Source of the DNA: Oscillospiraceae bacterium
Lineage (GTDB): Bacteria; Bacillota; Clostridia; Oscillospirales; UBA929
Direction of reading: 5' to 3'
DNA length: 46,098 bases
NCBI GenBank assembly: GCA_009782475.1
Contig: WRIZ01000018.1
Coordinates: 1-46,098, forward strand
The notes under the pieces are model-generated. The model was not told the DNA's origin and made no database searches. It saw only the letters and a program-made list of their open reading frames with translations. Position numbers and translations under genes: made by a program. Shown in pieces: positions 24,734-32,057 of this stretch; within the stretch, counting starts at the first letter, position 1, and each line of letters opens with the position of its first letter.

Positions 24734-25000
24734 TTAGCGTAGCGGCTCGATTCTAAAGTATTCCCGTCCCTCGCTTAATAATTTCCAGTTTGCTTCAAGG
24801 TCTTCTCTATGGATTTCTGCCCAAGCGATGATTAGCTTTAGTTTTTTATAAGGGATACTGCCCTCAATCACTTCGCCATCAAAACGAATGACAACTTCTT
24901 GCCCTTGGTATTCCGCGTGAAAATGCGGTTCTTTATGTTTCCCGCCTAGTTCGCGGTACATGGTAATAATGATTCCGTAAAACATACTGAGTGTCGGCAT
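24734..25000 (-). CDS. DUF4160 protein
   Basis: The start is ATG 25000 with an AGGAGG SD, giving 88 residues. The sequence MPTLSMFYGIIITMYRELGG with KHKEPHFHAEYQGQEVVIRF is the DUF4160 signature; the PHFHA motif could bind metal or nucleic acid. It is transcribed first in a two-gene unit with the DUF2442 gene, from the promoter at 25029-25058. It is usually regarded as the toxin-like partner, on comparative grounds only. Confidence 0.87.
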   Translation of the reverse strand: MPTLSMFYGIIITMYRELGGKHKEPHFHAEYQGQEVVIRFDGEVIEGSIPYKKLKLIIAWAEIHREDLEANWKLLSEGREYFRIEPLR

Positions 25001-25028
25001 AAGCAAACCTCCTTCATAACCTATATCC

Positions 25029-25058
25029 AGTATAGCACAGCATATATGGAACATTCAA
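25029..25058 (-). promoter_or_regulatory. Promoter of the DUF4160/DUF2442 pair
   Basis: On the minus strand TTGAAT (25058-25053) and TATACT (25034-25029) are spaced by 18 nt; the predicted start site is about 25 nt before the ATG at 25000. Confidence 0.65.
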
Positions 25059-25077
25059 GCCATTCCGATTTGGAGGA

Positions 25078-25518
25078 TTACTCTACATCGCCGCCGTGAA
25101 AAACGCATTCATAGATTTTGACGTCACGCAGGCGGATTTCTTCACCCCCGCTGAACCAGTGAAAATCACCGCTGACGCTGCACCGATAGGTAAAATCGCC
25201 GTTTGTATAGGCCGGAGGCCCGCGGAAGGGGTGTTCCTCCGAAACAAACGACATCGCCTCTTTCAGAAAGTCCCCTGAAAACCCTTCGCCGATGACCCGT
25301 CCCGCGTAGTTCATCGCCCAAAAAGGAACGCCGTCTTTCCAAAGGGCTTCCTCACCCGCAAATTTTGCTTCGCCCAAATAGGTGTCGATGTATTGCAGCG
25401 AACCTTCCGTAAACTGTAAATCGTGCGAGCTCGGTCTTGATGGCTCAGCTTCCGCGCCTTTCCCGGCATATGTTGCTTTTTTGGCTTTAAGTAAAAACGC
25501 GATAATGTCTTGATTCAA
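25078..25518 (-). CDS. DUF5680 domain protein
   Basis: This 146-residue protein matches DUF5680: FLLKAKKATYAGKGAEAEPS at the N-terminus, LQYIDTYLGEAKFAGEEALW, and VPFWAMNYAGRVIGEGFSGD in the middle. The domain is often found attached to XRE regulators or alone, with no known activity. ATG 25518 has GGAGGG upstream. It is divergent from mtnA with an 80-bp gap that contains an inverted repeat. Confidence 0.8.
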   Translation of the reverse strand: MNQDIIAFLLKAKKATYAGKGAEAEPSRPSSHDLQFTEGSLQYIDTYLGEAKFAGEEALWKDGVPFWAMNYAGRVIGEGFSGDFLKEAMSFVSEEHPFRGPPAYTNGDFTYRCSVSGDFHWFSGGEEIRLRDVKIYECVFHGGDVE

Positions 25519-25556
25519 TATAAACCCTCCTCATTTTGCTTTAGTATATCATATCA

Positions 25557-25580
25557 AACAGGACAACGGGTTGTCCTGTT
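25557..25580. promoter_or_regulatory. Perfect inverted repeat between the DUF5680 gene and mtnA
   Basis: AACAGGACAA (25557-25566) and TTGTCCTGTT (25571-25580) flank CGGG. It could act as an operator for the divergent genes or as a hairpin 17 nt before the mtnA start codon. There is no T-tract, so it is not a terminator. Confidence 0.6.
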
Positions 25581-25597
25581 CAAATGGAGATGTTGCG

Positions 25598-26638
25598 ATG
25601 AACCCGGTATGGCCCTGCGATACCGTCGCGCTGGATGAAGAGAACGGCGCGCTGGTCATCATCGACCAAACCCTTCTGCCCGGTGAGTTTACACTGCTGT
25701 CTTTAACCACGCTGGATGAATTTGTGGATGCGATAAAAACATTAAAAGTGCGCGGGGCTCCGGCCATCGGCGTCGCGGCGGCGATGGGGTTGTATCTGGC
25801 TGTCAAAAAGCTGGGGTTAGAACGGCTTACCGAGATCAAAGCCGCGTTGGCTGCCTCCCGCCCCACCGCCGTCAATCTTTTTTGGGCGTTGGATCGTATG
25901 GAACAGGCGGCTTTGGCGCATAAAGAGGCTCCGATTGACGCACTGTATAGGGAAGCGTTGCGCATCCGCGACGAGGATATAAAATCCTGCCGCGCCATCG
26001 GGCGGCACGGCCTGACCCTGCTGCAAGACGGCTCCGGCATCCTGACCCACTGCAACGCCGGGTCGCTGGCCGCCGTGAGGTACGGGACGGCTCTCGCGCC
26101 CATTTACGCCGGGCTGGAGCAGGGCGTTTCGTTCAAAGTGTACGCCGACGAGACAAGGCCGCTCTTGCAAGGGGCGCGGCTGACGGCGTTTGAACTTCAA
26201 GCGGCGGGCGTTGACACAACGCTGATTTGCGACAATATGGTCTCGCACGTCTTGCAGAAGGGGTTGGTGCAGGCGGTTTTGGCCGGCAGCGACCGCATCG
26301 CGGCCAACGGCGACGTTTGCAACAAGATCGGGACGTCCGGCGTCGCCATTCTCGCAAAGCATTACGGCGTCCCGTTCTATGTATGCGCGCCGTCGTCAAC
26401 GATCGACTTTGAGACGGAAAACGGGGCGGGCATCCCGATCGAGGAACGCGGCGGGGACGAAGTGACGGAGCTATGGTATCATACAAGGATGGCTCCTGCC
26501 GGTGTGAAGGTGTTCAACCCGGCGTTCGACGTGACGCCGAACGAAATGGTGACCGCCATCGTCACCGAGCACGGCGTTGCGCGGCCCCCGTTTACCCAAT
26601 CCTTGACAAAAATGCGGCGGCGGGATATACTAAAATAG
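25598..26638 (+). CDS. mtnA: S-methyl-5-thioribose-1-phosphate isomerase
   Basis: It converts methylthioribose-1-phosphate to methylthioribulose-1-phosphate in methionine salvage. The start is ATG 25598 with TGGAG upstream, giving 346 residues. The family motifs LKVRGAPAIGVAAAMG, the catalytic Cys in LTHCNAGSLAAVRYG and Asp in GSDRIAANGDVCNKIGTS are intact. No other methionine-salvage gene is nearby, so it may serve related sugar phosphates. Its 3' end contains the promoter of trxA. Confidence 0.93.
   Translation: MNPVWPCDTVALDEENGALVIIDQTLLPGEFTLLSLTTLDEFVDAIKTLKVRGAPAIGVAAAMGLYLAVKKLGLERLTEIKAALAASRPTAVNLFWALDRMEQAALAHKEAPIDALYREALRIRDEDIKSCRAIGRHGLTLLQDGSGILTHCNAGSLAAVRYGTALAPIYAGLEQGVSFKVYADETRPLLQGARLTAFELQAAGVDTTLICDNMVSHVLQKGLVQAVLAGSDRIAANGDVCNKIGTSGVAILAKHYGVPFYVCAPSSTIDFETENGAGIPIEERGGDEVTELWYHTRMAPAGVKVFNPAFDVTPNEMVTAIVTEHGVARPPFTQSLTKMRRRDILK
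26603..26631 (+). promoter_or_regulatory. Promoter of trxA inside the mtnA 3' end
   Basis: TTGACA (26603-26608) and TATACT (26626-26631) spaced by 17 nt lie in the last 12 codons of mtnA; the predicted start site is about 25 nt before the trxA ATG. Confidence 0.75.
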
Positions 26639-26662
26639 GTTCAAAATAAAGGAGAGATCAAC

Positions 26663-26977
26663 ATGGCAAGCGAACATGTGAGATATTTGACAGAAAAGAC
26701 ATTCGGCGCGGAGGTTTTGGAAACGCCCGGGCCTGTTTTGGTGGATTTTTGGGCGTCTTGGTGCGGCCCTTGCCGTATGTTGGGCCCCATTATCGACGAA
26801 CTCGCCGGGGAGACCGACGCCTCTGTCTGCAAACTCGACGTTGACGCCGAAGGCGCGCTGGCCGCGCAATACGGCGTGATGAGCATCCCCACCGTCATTG
26901 TTTTCCGAGACGGCGAGGAAGCGGCGCGCTTTGTCGGCGTGCAGTCCAAAGAGATTTATCTAAACGCTCTAAAATAA
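26663..26977 (+). CDS. trxA: Thioredoxin
   Basis: This 104-residue thioredoxin has the redox site FWASWCGPCRMLGPII with Cys34 and Cys37, Asp28 (VLVDFW) and the cis-Pro in GVMSIPTVIVFRDGE. It reduces protein disulfides in the cytoplasm. The SD is AAAGGAGAG, 8 nt before the ATG. No thioredoxin reductase gene is in the window. The DivIVA-like gene follows 19 nt downstream, so they are likely cotranscribed. Confidence 0.95.
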   Translation: MASEHVRYLTEKTFGAEVLETPGPVLVDFWASWCGPCRMLGPIIDELAGETDASVCKLDVDAEGALAAQYGVMSIPTVIVFRDGEEAARFVGVQSKEIYLNALK

Positions 26978-26996
26978 ACCAAGGGGGCGGTCGCCA

Positions 26997-28076
26997 GTGA
27001 AAAGTGAGAAATCCTTCCGCAGAAACCTGTTCGGCGGCTTCAACACGCGCGATGTGGTCAATTACCTTTCACAGGTATCCAAAGACCGCCGCGAGGAAGC
27101 GGAGGCTCTGCGCACCGGGGCGGATAAACTGCGCCGGGAACGGGACGCCCTTCTAGCCGAACGCAACGCTTCGATCGGCGGGATCACGTCCGCCCCCGAA
27201 ACCGAATCGTCTGAGCGCGACGAATTGCGTATTCAATTTTACGAAATGCGGACAGAGCGGGACGAGCTGCGTGCCAAACTGGACGCCGTTTTGGCCGAAC
27301 GGGAGGGCGAACGGGATTCAACCGCCCGGTTTGAGAAAGAACGCGCTGCCTTTGAAGACGACCGTTCCTCCATGCTGGACACCCTCACCCGCCGCGAAGA
27401 GGAGAAGGCCGCCCTGGCCAACGAACGCTCCTCTTGGTATGCCGAACGGTCGGATGTGCTGGAAGAACGGCAAAAACTCCTGATGGAACGCAATGAGTTT
27501 GCCGCCGCGGCTGACCGCTATAAGGCGCAGATCACCGCGCTGACCGAAAAAAACCGGGAATTGGCCGGAGAGATCGAAAACGCCAAGGCTTCGAGAGAAA
27601 ACATCGAACGGGAGGCGCGCGAAGCCGCCGAACGGATCGCGCAAGCCCGTACAGCCGCCGACGCCATCCGTCAGGAGACGGCCAAACTGATTGCCGACAC
27701 CCGGACGCGTTACAGCGAGATGACCGAAAAAAGCCGCGCTTCGTCTTTGGACGTTGTGTTGGAGCTGGATCGCATACGCGGTTTCTTCGCAAAATTCGCC
27801 GACCGCTTTGCCGAGCCGGAACAGCTTCTCGCGCAAATGGAAAACGACCCCCGCCCCCATGTGCGGGAGTTTATCCCCCAAGCCTTTGAAGAGCCGGCGA
27901 TTGATGAGCCCGCCGTCGCGGTTGCGGTGCCGGAGCCTGCCGAATCCCCTGAACCTGCTGAACCTGCGGCGCAACCCGCTCCGATGGACGTTGTGACCAT
28001 AGACGGGCAGACATATCCTATCTTCCATAACAAAGATACCGAGCTCCCCTCAAAACATAACCATTCCGAAGATTAA
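26997..28076 (+). CDS. DivIVA-like coiled-coil protein
   Basis: GTG 26997, preceded by AAGGGGGCGG, starts a 359-residue protein. The N-terminus SFRRNLFGGFNTRDVVNYLS resembles the DivIVA/GpsB lipid-binding head, in which FxGGYxxxDVxxFL is typical. Residues about 30-255 are one long coiled coil rich in Glu, Arg and Ala. The C-terminal 70 residues are Pro/Glu-rich (EPAIDEPAVAVAVPEPAESP) and end in a basic tail. Such proteins mark curved membranes at septa or poles and recruit division or wall factors. The very long coil and acidic tail differ from short DivIVA and suggest a spacer or scaffold. Confidence 0.7.
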   Translation: MKSEKSFRRNLFGGFNTRDVVNYLSQVSKDRREEAEALRTGADKLRRERDALLAERNASIGGITSAPETESSERDELRIQFYEMRTERDELRAKLDAVLAEREGERDSTARFEKERAAFEDDRSSMLDTLTRREEEKAALANERSSWYAERSDVLEERQKLLMERNEFAAAADRYKAQITALTEKNRELAGEIENAKASRENIEREAREAAERIAQARTAADAIRQETAKLIADTRTRYSEMTEKSRASSLDVVLELDRIRGFFAKFADRFAEPEQLLAQMENDPRPHVREFIPQAFEEPAIDEPAVAVAVPEPAESPEPAEPAAQPAPMDVVTIDGQTYPIFHNKDTELPSKHNHSED

Positions 28077-28121
28077 CGCATAGGATGGCATAAATCGGCT
28101 CTCAAAGAGGAGTTTTGAGTT

Positions 28122-28736
28122 ATGCGGTTCTTACTGACAGGCGGGACGCTCAACCCGCTGAAAGATGAGTACATAAACGCGCTGAGCCTTTACGGGCACA
28201 CGGGGACGGTCGTCTATCCCGGCGAACCGATTCCCCCGGCGTGTGATTTTGACGCGTTGTTGCTGCCGGGCGGCGCGGACATTGACCCTGCGCGGTTCGG
28301 GGCTTCTCTGCTGTCCAACGGCAGCGAGACCCTTGACCAACAACGCGATGGTTTGGAATTTGCCGTCTTTGAGGATTTTCTGCGCGAGAAAAAGCCGATT
28401 GCCGGTATCTGCCGCGGGATGCAGGTCATCAATGCCGCGCTGGGCGGCACCATATGGCAAGACCTCCCCTCGCAATGCGGTTTGATCCATACCGCGCCGC
28501 AAGGGGAGGCTCCGATGACGCATGTGGTTGTTTACTCCGACCGGCGGAGAGAGGCTGTCAACAGTTATCACCATCAGGCCGTGCGGAAACTCGGGCAAGG
28601 ACTGCGGGTGACGGCGCGCGGCACAGACGGCATCCCCGAGGCTTTGGAGCATAAAACCCTTCCGATCAGGGCGGTGCAATGGCACCCGGAAAAAAACGCC
28701 CCCAATGGGGCGTTGGAATGGTTATTTAGTTTTTAA
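28122..28736 (+). CDS. Class I glutamine amidotransferase-like hydrolase (PuuD/peptidase C26-like)
   Basis: This 204-residue protein belongs to the gamma-glutamyl-gamma-aminobutyrate hydrolase group. The nucleophile Cys is in GICRGMQVINAALGG, and the His-Glu pair in VQWHPEKN; LLLPGGADIDPARFG and SYHHQAVRKLG are also family features. Members hydrolyse gamma-glutamyl amides in polyamine or wall-peptide metabolism. No polyamine gene is near, so the substrate is open. SD AGAGGAG. The stop overlaps that of the convergent HAD gene by 4 nt. Confidence 0.88.
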   Translation: MRFLLTGGTLNPLKDEYINALSLYGHTGTVVYPGEPIPPACDFDALLLPGGADIDPARFGASLLSNGSETLDQQRDGLEFAVFEDFLREKKPIAGICRGMQVINAALGGTIWQDLPSQCGLIHTAPQGEAPMTHVVVYSDRRREAVNSYHHQAVRKLGQGLRVTARGTDGIPEALEHKTLPIRAVQWHPEKNAPNGALEWLFSF

Positions 28737-29419
28737 CCGCAAATGTCCAGCAATTCGATCAAAGCCCCGATCTCATATGTAGGGCGCAGGGAGCCTTTGT
28801 CGGATTGCTGTTTGGGGTTATACCAGCAGGTGTCGATCCCCGAGGCATAGCCGCCCGCGATGTCGGCCGACAGCGAATCGCCCACGATCAGCATTTTCGC
28901 ACGCGGGACGTCACCGAGCTGGGTGAAGACGTTCTCGAAAAAGTATCGGTGCGGTTTGGCAAACCCGATCTCCTCCGAGATAAACAACCCGCTCATATAC
29001 GGCAGGAGACCGCTCCTGGTGATCCGTCCGCGCTGCACCGACGCGATGCCGTTGGTGATGACGTAGAGGGCGTTGTTTTTGCACAGTTCGGCGCAGACAA
29101 GGTCGGCGTCGTCAAGCAGGTATACATTTTTCTCCAACTCTTTGATATACAAGCTGTTGAACTCACCGGGGTCGCAAGTAAATTGCATGACCTCGAACAA
29201 CCGCGCGAACCGCCGCGTCTGCACCGTGCTGAGGGTAAGCTCGCCGCGTTCGATCCCTTTCCAAAGCTCATTGTTGATTTGGCGGTATTGGCGCAATGCC
29301 TTTTCGGTAAATTCAAACCCATATAGCTGAAGGGTGTCGCGCAGAGCGCAGCGTTCGGCTTTTTCGTAGTCAAACAGCGTGTTGTCGGCGTCCAGCAGCA
29401 AAACGCGGTACTTGCTCAC
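28733..29419 (-). CDS. HAD superfamily hydrolase, YjjG-like nucleotidase
   Basis: GTG 29419 is chosen because AAGGGGGAG precedes it by 5 nt and it gives the usual N-terminus MSKYRVLLLDADNTLFDYEK and 228 residues, the YjjG length. The catalytic Asp pair is in LLDADNT, the motif II region in YVITNGIASVQRGRI, motif III Lys in ISEEIGFAKPHRYFFENV and motif IV in IVGDSLSADIAGG. YjjG enzymes remove phosphate from non-canonical pyrimidine nucleotides. The gene is divergent from the L10 leader. Confidence 0.9.
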   Translation of the reverse strand: MSKYRVLLLDADNTLFDYEKAERCALRDTLQLYGFEFTEKALRQYRQINNELWKGIERGELTLSTVQTRRFARLFEVMQFTCDPGEFNSLYIKELEKNVYLLDDADLVCAELCKNNALYVITNGIASVQRGRITRSGLLPYMSGLFISEEIGFAKPHRYFFENVFTQLGDVPRAKMLIVGDSLSADIAGGYASGIDTCWYNPKQQSDKGSLRPTYEIGALIELLDICG

Positions 29420-29513
29420 GGCGGCTCCCCCTTTGTTCATCGTTTTCCCTATCCTATCACAAAGGACAAGCAATGGCAAGAGGCGGATTTTTTGTTCCCT
29501 CCGTGAAAAACAC

Positions 29514-29542
29514 TTGACAACCCGGTCAAACCGTGATATATT
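29514..29542 (+). promoter_or_regulatory. Sigma-A promoter of rplJL
   Basis: TTGACA (29514-29519) and TATATT (29537-29542) are spaced by exactly 17 nt; the transcript would start near 29549, at the front of the L10 leader. Confidence 0.85.
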
Positions 29543-29547
29543 GCCTC

Positions 29548-29620
29548 TTGCGTTCCACAGACAGCTGGCTCCGGGATGACCGGATAAGCCCAGCCGAGGA
29601 GCAAAACCTTTTATAGGGAT
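29548..29620 (+). ncRNA. L10 (rplJL) leader RNA
   Basis: The leader has the L10-binding features: ACAGACAGCTGGCT at 29557-29570, a CCGG-GATGA-CCGG stem-loop (29571-29583), then AAGCCCAGCCGAGGAG (29586-29601), as in the Bacillus-type L10 leader with its conserved AGCCGAGG-like segment. In this family excess L10(L12)4 complex binds the leader and lowers expression of rplJL. It ends about 55 nt before the rplJ start. Confidence 0.8.
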
Positions 29621-29676
29621 TTGTTTCCGTGTCTTTTGGATACGGAATTTATTATTTTGAGGAGGTGAATACAAAT

Positions 29677-30207
29677 TTGCCAAACGCTAAAGTATTGGAG
29701 CAGAAAAAAGCAGTTGTCGTAGAACTGAGCGAGTCGATGAAAAAGGCGGCCTCCGGCGTCCTCGTGGATTACAAGGGCATCTCGGTTGAGGCCGACACCA
29801 AGCTGCGCGTCGAACTGCGCAAAGCAGGGGTGACGTATAAGGTTGTCAAAAACACCTTGATGGAACGTGCCGTCAAAGGCATCGGCTTGGAAGGGCTTGA
29901 GCCGGTTCTGAAAGGCACAACGGCACTGGCCGTTTCCGACGACGCGGTTGCCCCCGCCAAGATTCTGTGCGAATACGCCAAGAAATCAGGCGACAAGTTC
30001 AAGATCAAAGCCGGGTTTGTGGAAGGCCGCGTCATCAATCCCGCCGAAGTGCAGGCTTTGGCCGAACTGCCGCCCAAGGAAATCCTCATCGCGCAGATCA
30101 TGGCAGGTCTCAACGCGCCGGTCTCCGGCGTCGCCAACGCGCTCAACGCCAACATCCGCGGCCTCGCCGCCGTGCTCAACGCCGTCGCGGAGAAAAAATC
30201 CGCGTAA
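29677..30207 (+). CDS. rplJ: 50S ribosomal protein L10
   Basis: TTG 29677, 9 nt after GGAGGTG, gives the expected N-terminus MPNAKVLEQKKAVVVELSES and 176 residues. The conserved VDYKGISVEADTKLRVELRK and VVKNTLMERAVKG blocks and the C-terminal L12-binding helix (residues about 130-170) are present. L10 forms the base of the ribosomal stalk and is autoregulated through its leader. rplL lies 129 nt downstream, separated by a hairpin-rich repeat. rplK and rplA are not in the window, and rpoBC are 10.7 kb away on the other strand. Confidence 0.97.
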   Translation: MPNAKVLEQKKAVVVELSESMKKAASGVLVDYKGISVEADTKLRVELRKAGVTYKVVKNTLMERAVKGIGLEGLEPVLKGTTALAVSDDAVAPAKILCEYAKKSGDKFKIKAGFVEGRVINPAEVQALAELPPKEILIAQIMAGLNAPVSGVANALNANIRGLAAVLNAVAEKKSA

Positions 30208-30209
30208 CT

Positions 30210-30297
30210 CTCCTCCCGTCGGCTGCGCCGACACCCTCCTCTAGGAGGAGGGCAAGCCTCCCTCTCAGAGGGAGGTGGCACAAAGTGCCGGAGGGAG
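30210..30297. repeat. Hairpin-rich intergenic repeat between rplJ and rplL
   Basis: Four compact hairpins follow one another: GTCGGC/GCCGAC (30218-30232), CCCTCCT/AGGAGGG (30234-30252), CCTCCCTCT/AGAGGGAGG (30257-30275) and GGCAC/GTGCC (30277-30289), ending in GGAGGGAG. This CCTCCCTC ... GAGGGAGG pattern resembles short extragenic repeats scattered through many Clostridia genomes; the family name is not known to me. It will be in the rplJL mRNA. Confidence 0.8.
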
Positions 30298-30336
30298 TAA
30301 TCAAAAAACATATTATTTTAAGGAGGAACCCCTATT

Positions 30337-30723
30337 ATGGCCAGCGATAAAGTAACCAAATTGCTCGAAGAAATCAAATCCTTAACCGTGCTCGAATGCT
30401 CCGAACTCGTCAAAGAGATCGAAGAAGCCTTCGGTGTTTCGGCCGCCGCCCCCGCCATGATGATGGCCGCCGCCCCTGCCGCAGGAGCCGCCGCCGATTC
30501 CGCCGCCGAGCAGACCGAATTCACCGTCATGCTCAACGGCGCAGGCGCCAACAAAATCGGCGTCATCAAAGTCGTCCGCGAAATCACCTCCCTCGGCCTG
30601 AAAGAAGCCAAAGAGCTGGTTGACGGCGCGCCCAAGCCCATCAAAGAAGGCATCCAAAAAGACGAAGCCGATTCCATCGCCGCCAAACTCAAAGAAGCCG
30701 GCGCGGAAATCGAAATCAAGTAA
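30337..30723 (+). CDS. rplL: 50S ribosomal protein L7/L12
   Basis: This 128-residue stalk protein starts [20 protein letters not shown], continues through an Ala-rich hinge (residues about 35-55) and ends with the globular domain [20 protein letters not shown] and [20 protein letters not shown]. It recruits translation GTPases. The SD AAGGAGG precedes ATG 30337. It is needed in several copies per ribosome, so the structured spacer after rplJ may serve RNA processing or differential expression. Confidence 0.97.
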   Translation: MASDKVTKLLEEIKSLTVLECSELVKEIEEAFGVSAAAPAMMMAAAPAAGAAADSAAEQTEFTVMLNGAGANKIGVIKVVREITSLGLKEAKELVDGAPKPIKEGIQKDEADSIAAKLKEAGAEIEIK

Positions 30724-30736
30724 GAGTTTTATACTG

Positions 30737-30770
30737 AAACAGACGCCATTTTTCTTGGCGTCTGTTTTTT
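30737..30770 (+). terminator. Rho-independent terminator of rplJL
   Basis: A 12-bp stem AAACAGACGCCA (30737-30748) with TGGCGTCTGTTT (30756-30767) is followed by TTT, a textbook site 13 nt after rplL. Confidence 0.9.
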
Positions 30771-30788
30771 TATAGGATATATTATCCC

Positions 30789-31127
30789 TTATCGTATTGC
30801 GGGGCTGAATGTGGAAAACAACACCAGCGTTTCATTTCCCGTGTTTTTCAATCCGTGCGTCATGCCTTGCGGAGCTTTGAAAGCATCGCCTTTCTGTATG
30901 GGTTTCCATTCCGTATCATCCAAAAATTCACCCGCACCGTTTACCACAAAGAAAAATTCCGAACTTTCTTCATGCGTATGCGGCGCGATTTGAAAGCCGG
31001 GAATAATATTGACTTCCAGATTGTTTAACCTATTATTGTCATCTTTGCCGAAAAAGTGTTTCATAAAGACACCCTCTTGGGTGGGGTGCTTTGTAAACAA
31101 GGAATCCATTTTTAGATTGGCTGACAT
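30789..31127 (-). CDS. Cupin domain protein
   Basis: This 112-residue small cupin has the two metal-binding motifs: HTHEESSEFFFVVNGAGEFL (two His and Glu) and the second in GDAFKAPQGMTHGLKN. Small cupins of this type are enzymes or sensors with unknown ligands. ATG 31127 has TAGGAGG upstream. It is the last of the minus-strand genes here but has a 39-nt gap from the CmpB gene and may be in the same operon. Confidence 0.85.
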   Translation of the reverse strand: MSANLKMDSLFTKHPTQEGVFMKHFFGKDDNNRLNNLEVNIIPGFQIAPHTHEESSEFFFVVNGAGEFLDDTEWKPIQKGDAFKAPQGMTHGLKNTGNETLVLFSTFSPAIR

Positions 31128-31166
31128 GAAAAAGTCCTCCTAACATTTAATAACTGCTGTTGATCA

Positions 31167-31610
31167 TTAAAACAATCGATACCGCGGTTTTTCACCTCCG
31201 AAAAACCAGTAATCCAAATAGTCAAACAACAAGATTCCCAATGCCGAAAAGAAAAACCAAATGATGCTGAACGGCAGGCATATCTGCCCCAGCAGATTCA
31301 ACGGCATATCGCTGTAATCCCACACATCAAGCCCCAGTTCCAAATTGACGATACAGCCGGTGATAAATTCCAGGCTTGTGATGACAATGCTGCCCAAAAG
31401 CATTTGAAGGGTCAGCGGCGTTTTCCACGGCACGATTTTGTTGATTTCGCCTAAGCAGATAAAACAGCACCCGCCCAAAAGGATCATACTCCAATGAGAA
31501 TGCCCCCGGAAAATCACCTCAATGCTCGCGTATGTGGCACCGCCGAACCAAAAGAGAAATAGCTGTTTTAGTATATGGTGCTTGGCCTTAGGTTTCCCGA
31601 ACAGTTCCAT
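31167..31610 (-). CDS. CmpB-like putative ABC transporter type IV membrane protein
   Basis: This 147-residue membrane protein has about four helices and the family pattern ASIEVIFRGHSHWSMILLGG, then EFITGCIVNLELGLDVWDYS and NLLGQICLPFSIIWFFFSA. These are typical of the Pfam group called ABC_trans_CmpB, whose role is unknown. It sits 7 nt after tadA in one operon. The name 'ABC' comes from the family; no ATPase is present here. Confidence 0.8.
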   Translation of the reverse strand: MELFGKPKAKHHILKQLFLFWFGGATYASIEVIFRGHSHWSMILLGGCCFICLGEINKIVPWKTPLTLQMLLGSIVITSLEFITGCIVNLELGLDVWDYSDMPLNLLGQICLPFSIIWFFFSALGILLFDYLDYWFFGGEKPRYRLF

Positions 31611-31617
31611 AAAAGCG

Positions 31618-32052
31618 TCATCCCTTTTCCCGCAGCTTCTTGAAAAACCCCGACAGCAAGGCCGCCGATTCCTCCGCCATGATCCCGCTTATGATCTCAG
31701 GCTTGTGGTTAAACGGATGTGAAAACAGATCGATCACGCTGCCGCAGGCACCCGCTTTGGGGTCGGACGCGCCGTAACAGAGCTTGCCGAGCCTCGCATT
31801 GATGACCGCGCCCGCGCACATCGGGCAGGGTTCCAGCGTCACAAACATTTCGCAGTCCGGCAGCCGCCAAAACCCCACTGTCTTGCAGGCTTCGGCGATG
31901 GCGTTCAATTCGGCGTGCCCCAGCGCGTTTTGCTCCCTTTCACGCGTGTTGTAGCCCCGCCCCACGATAACGCCGTCCCGGATGATGACGCAGCCGACGG
32001 GCACTTCGCCCTCTTCAGCCGCCTTCCGCGCCAGTGCGAGGGCTTCGGCCAT
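31618..32052 (-). CDS. tadA: tRNA-specific adenosine deaminase
   Basis: It deaminates A34 to inosine in tRNA-Arg(ACG). ATG 32052 gives 144 residues. The zinc site is HAELNAIAEACK with Glu as proton shuttle and LEPCPMCAGAVINAR with both Cys ligands. The N-terminal MAEALALARKAAEEGEVPVG is standard. The stop of the upstream zinc-ribbon gene is 5 nt before, so they are cotranscribed. Confidence 0.95.
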   Translation of the reverse strand: MAEALALARKAAEEGEVPVGCVIIRDGVIVGRGYNTREREQNALGHAELNAIAEACKTVGFWRLPDCEMFVTLEPCPMCAGAVINARLGKLCYGASDPKAGACGSVIDLFSHPFNHKPEIISGIMAEESAALLSGFFKKLREKG

Positions 32053-32057
32053 AGGGT

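Noticed and set aside
25531-25600. SAM or other riboswitch before mtnA
   Set aside because: The leader is too short; only one simple hairpin is present.
29629-29676. Extension of rplJ upstream of TTG 29677
   Set aside because: The upstream codons contain the SD GGAGGTG; L10 starts with MPNAKV-like sequence.
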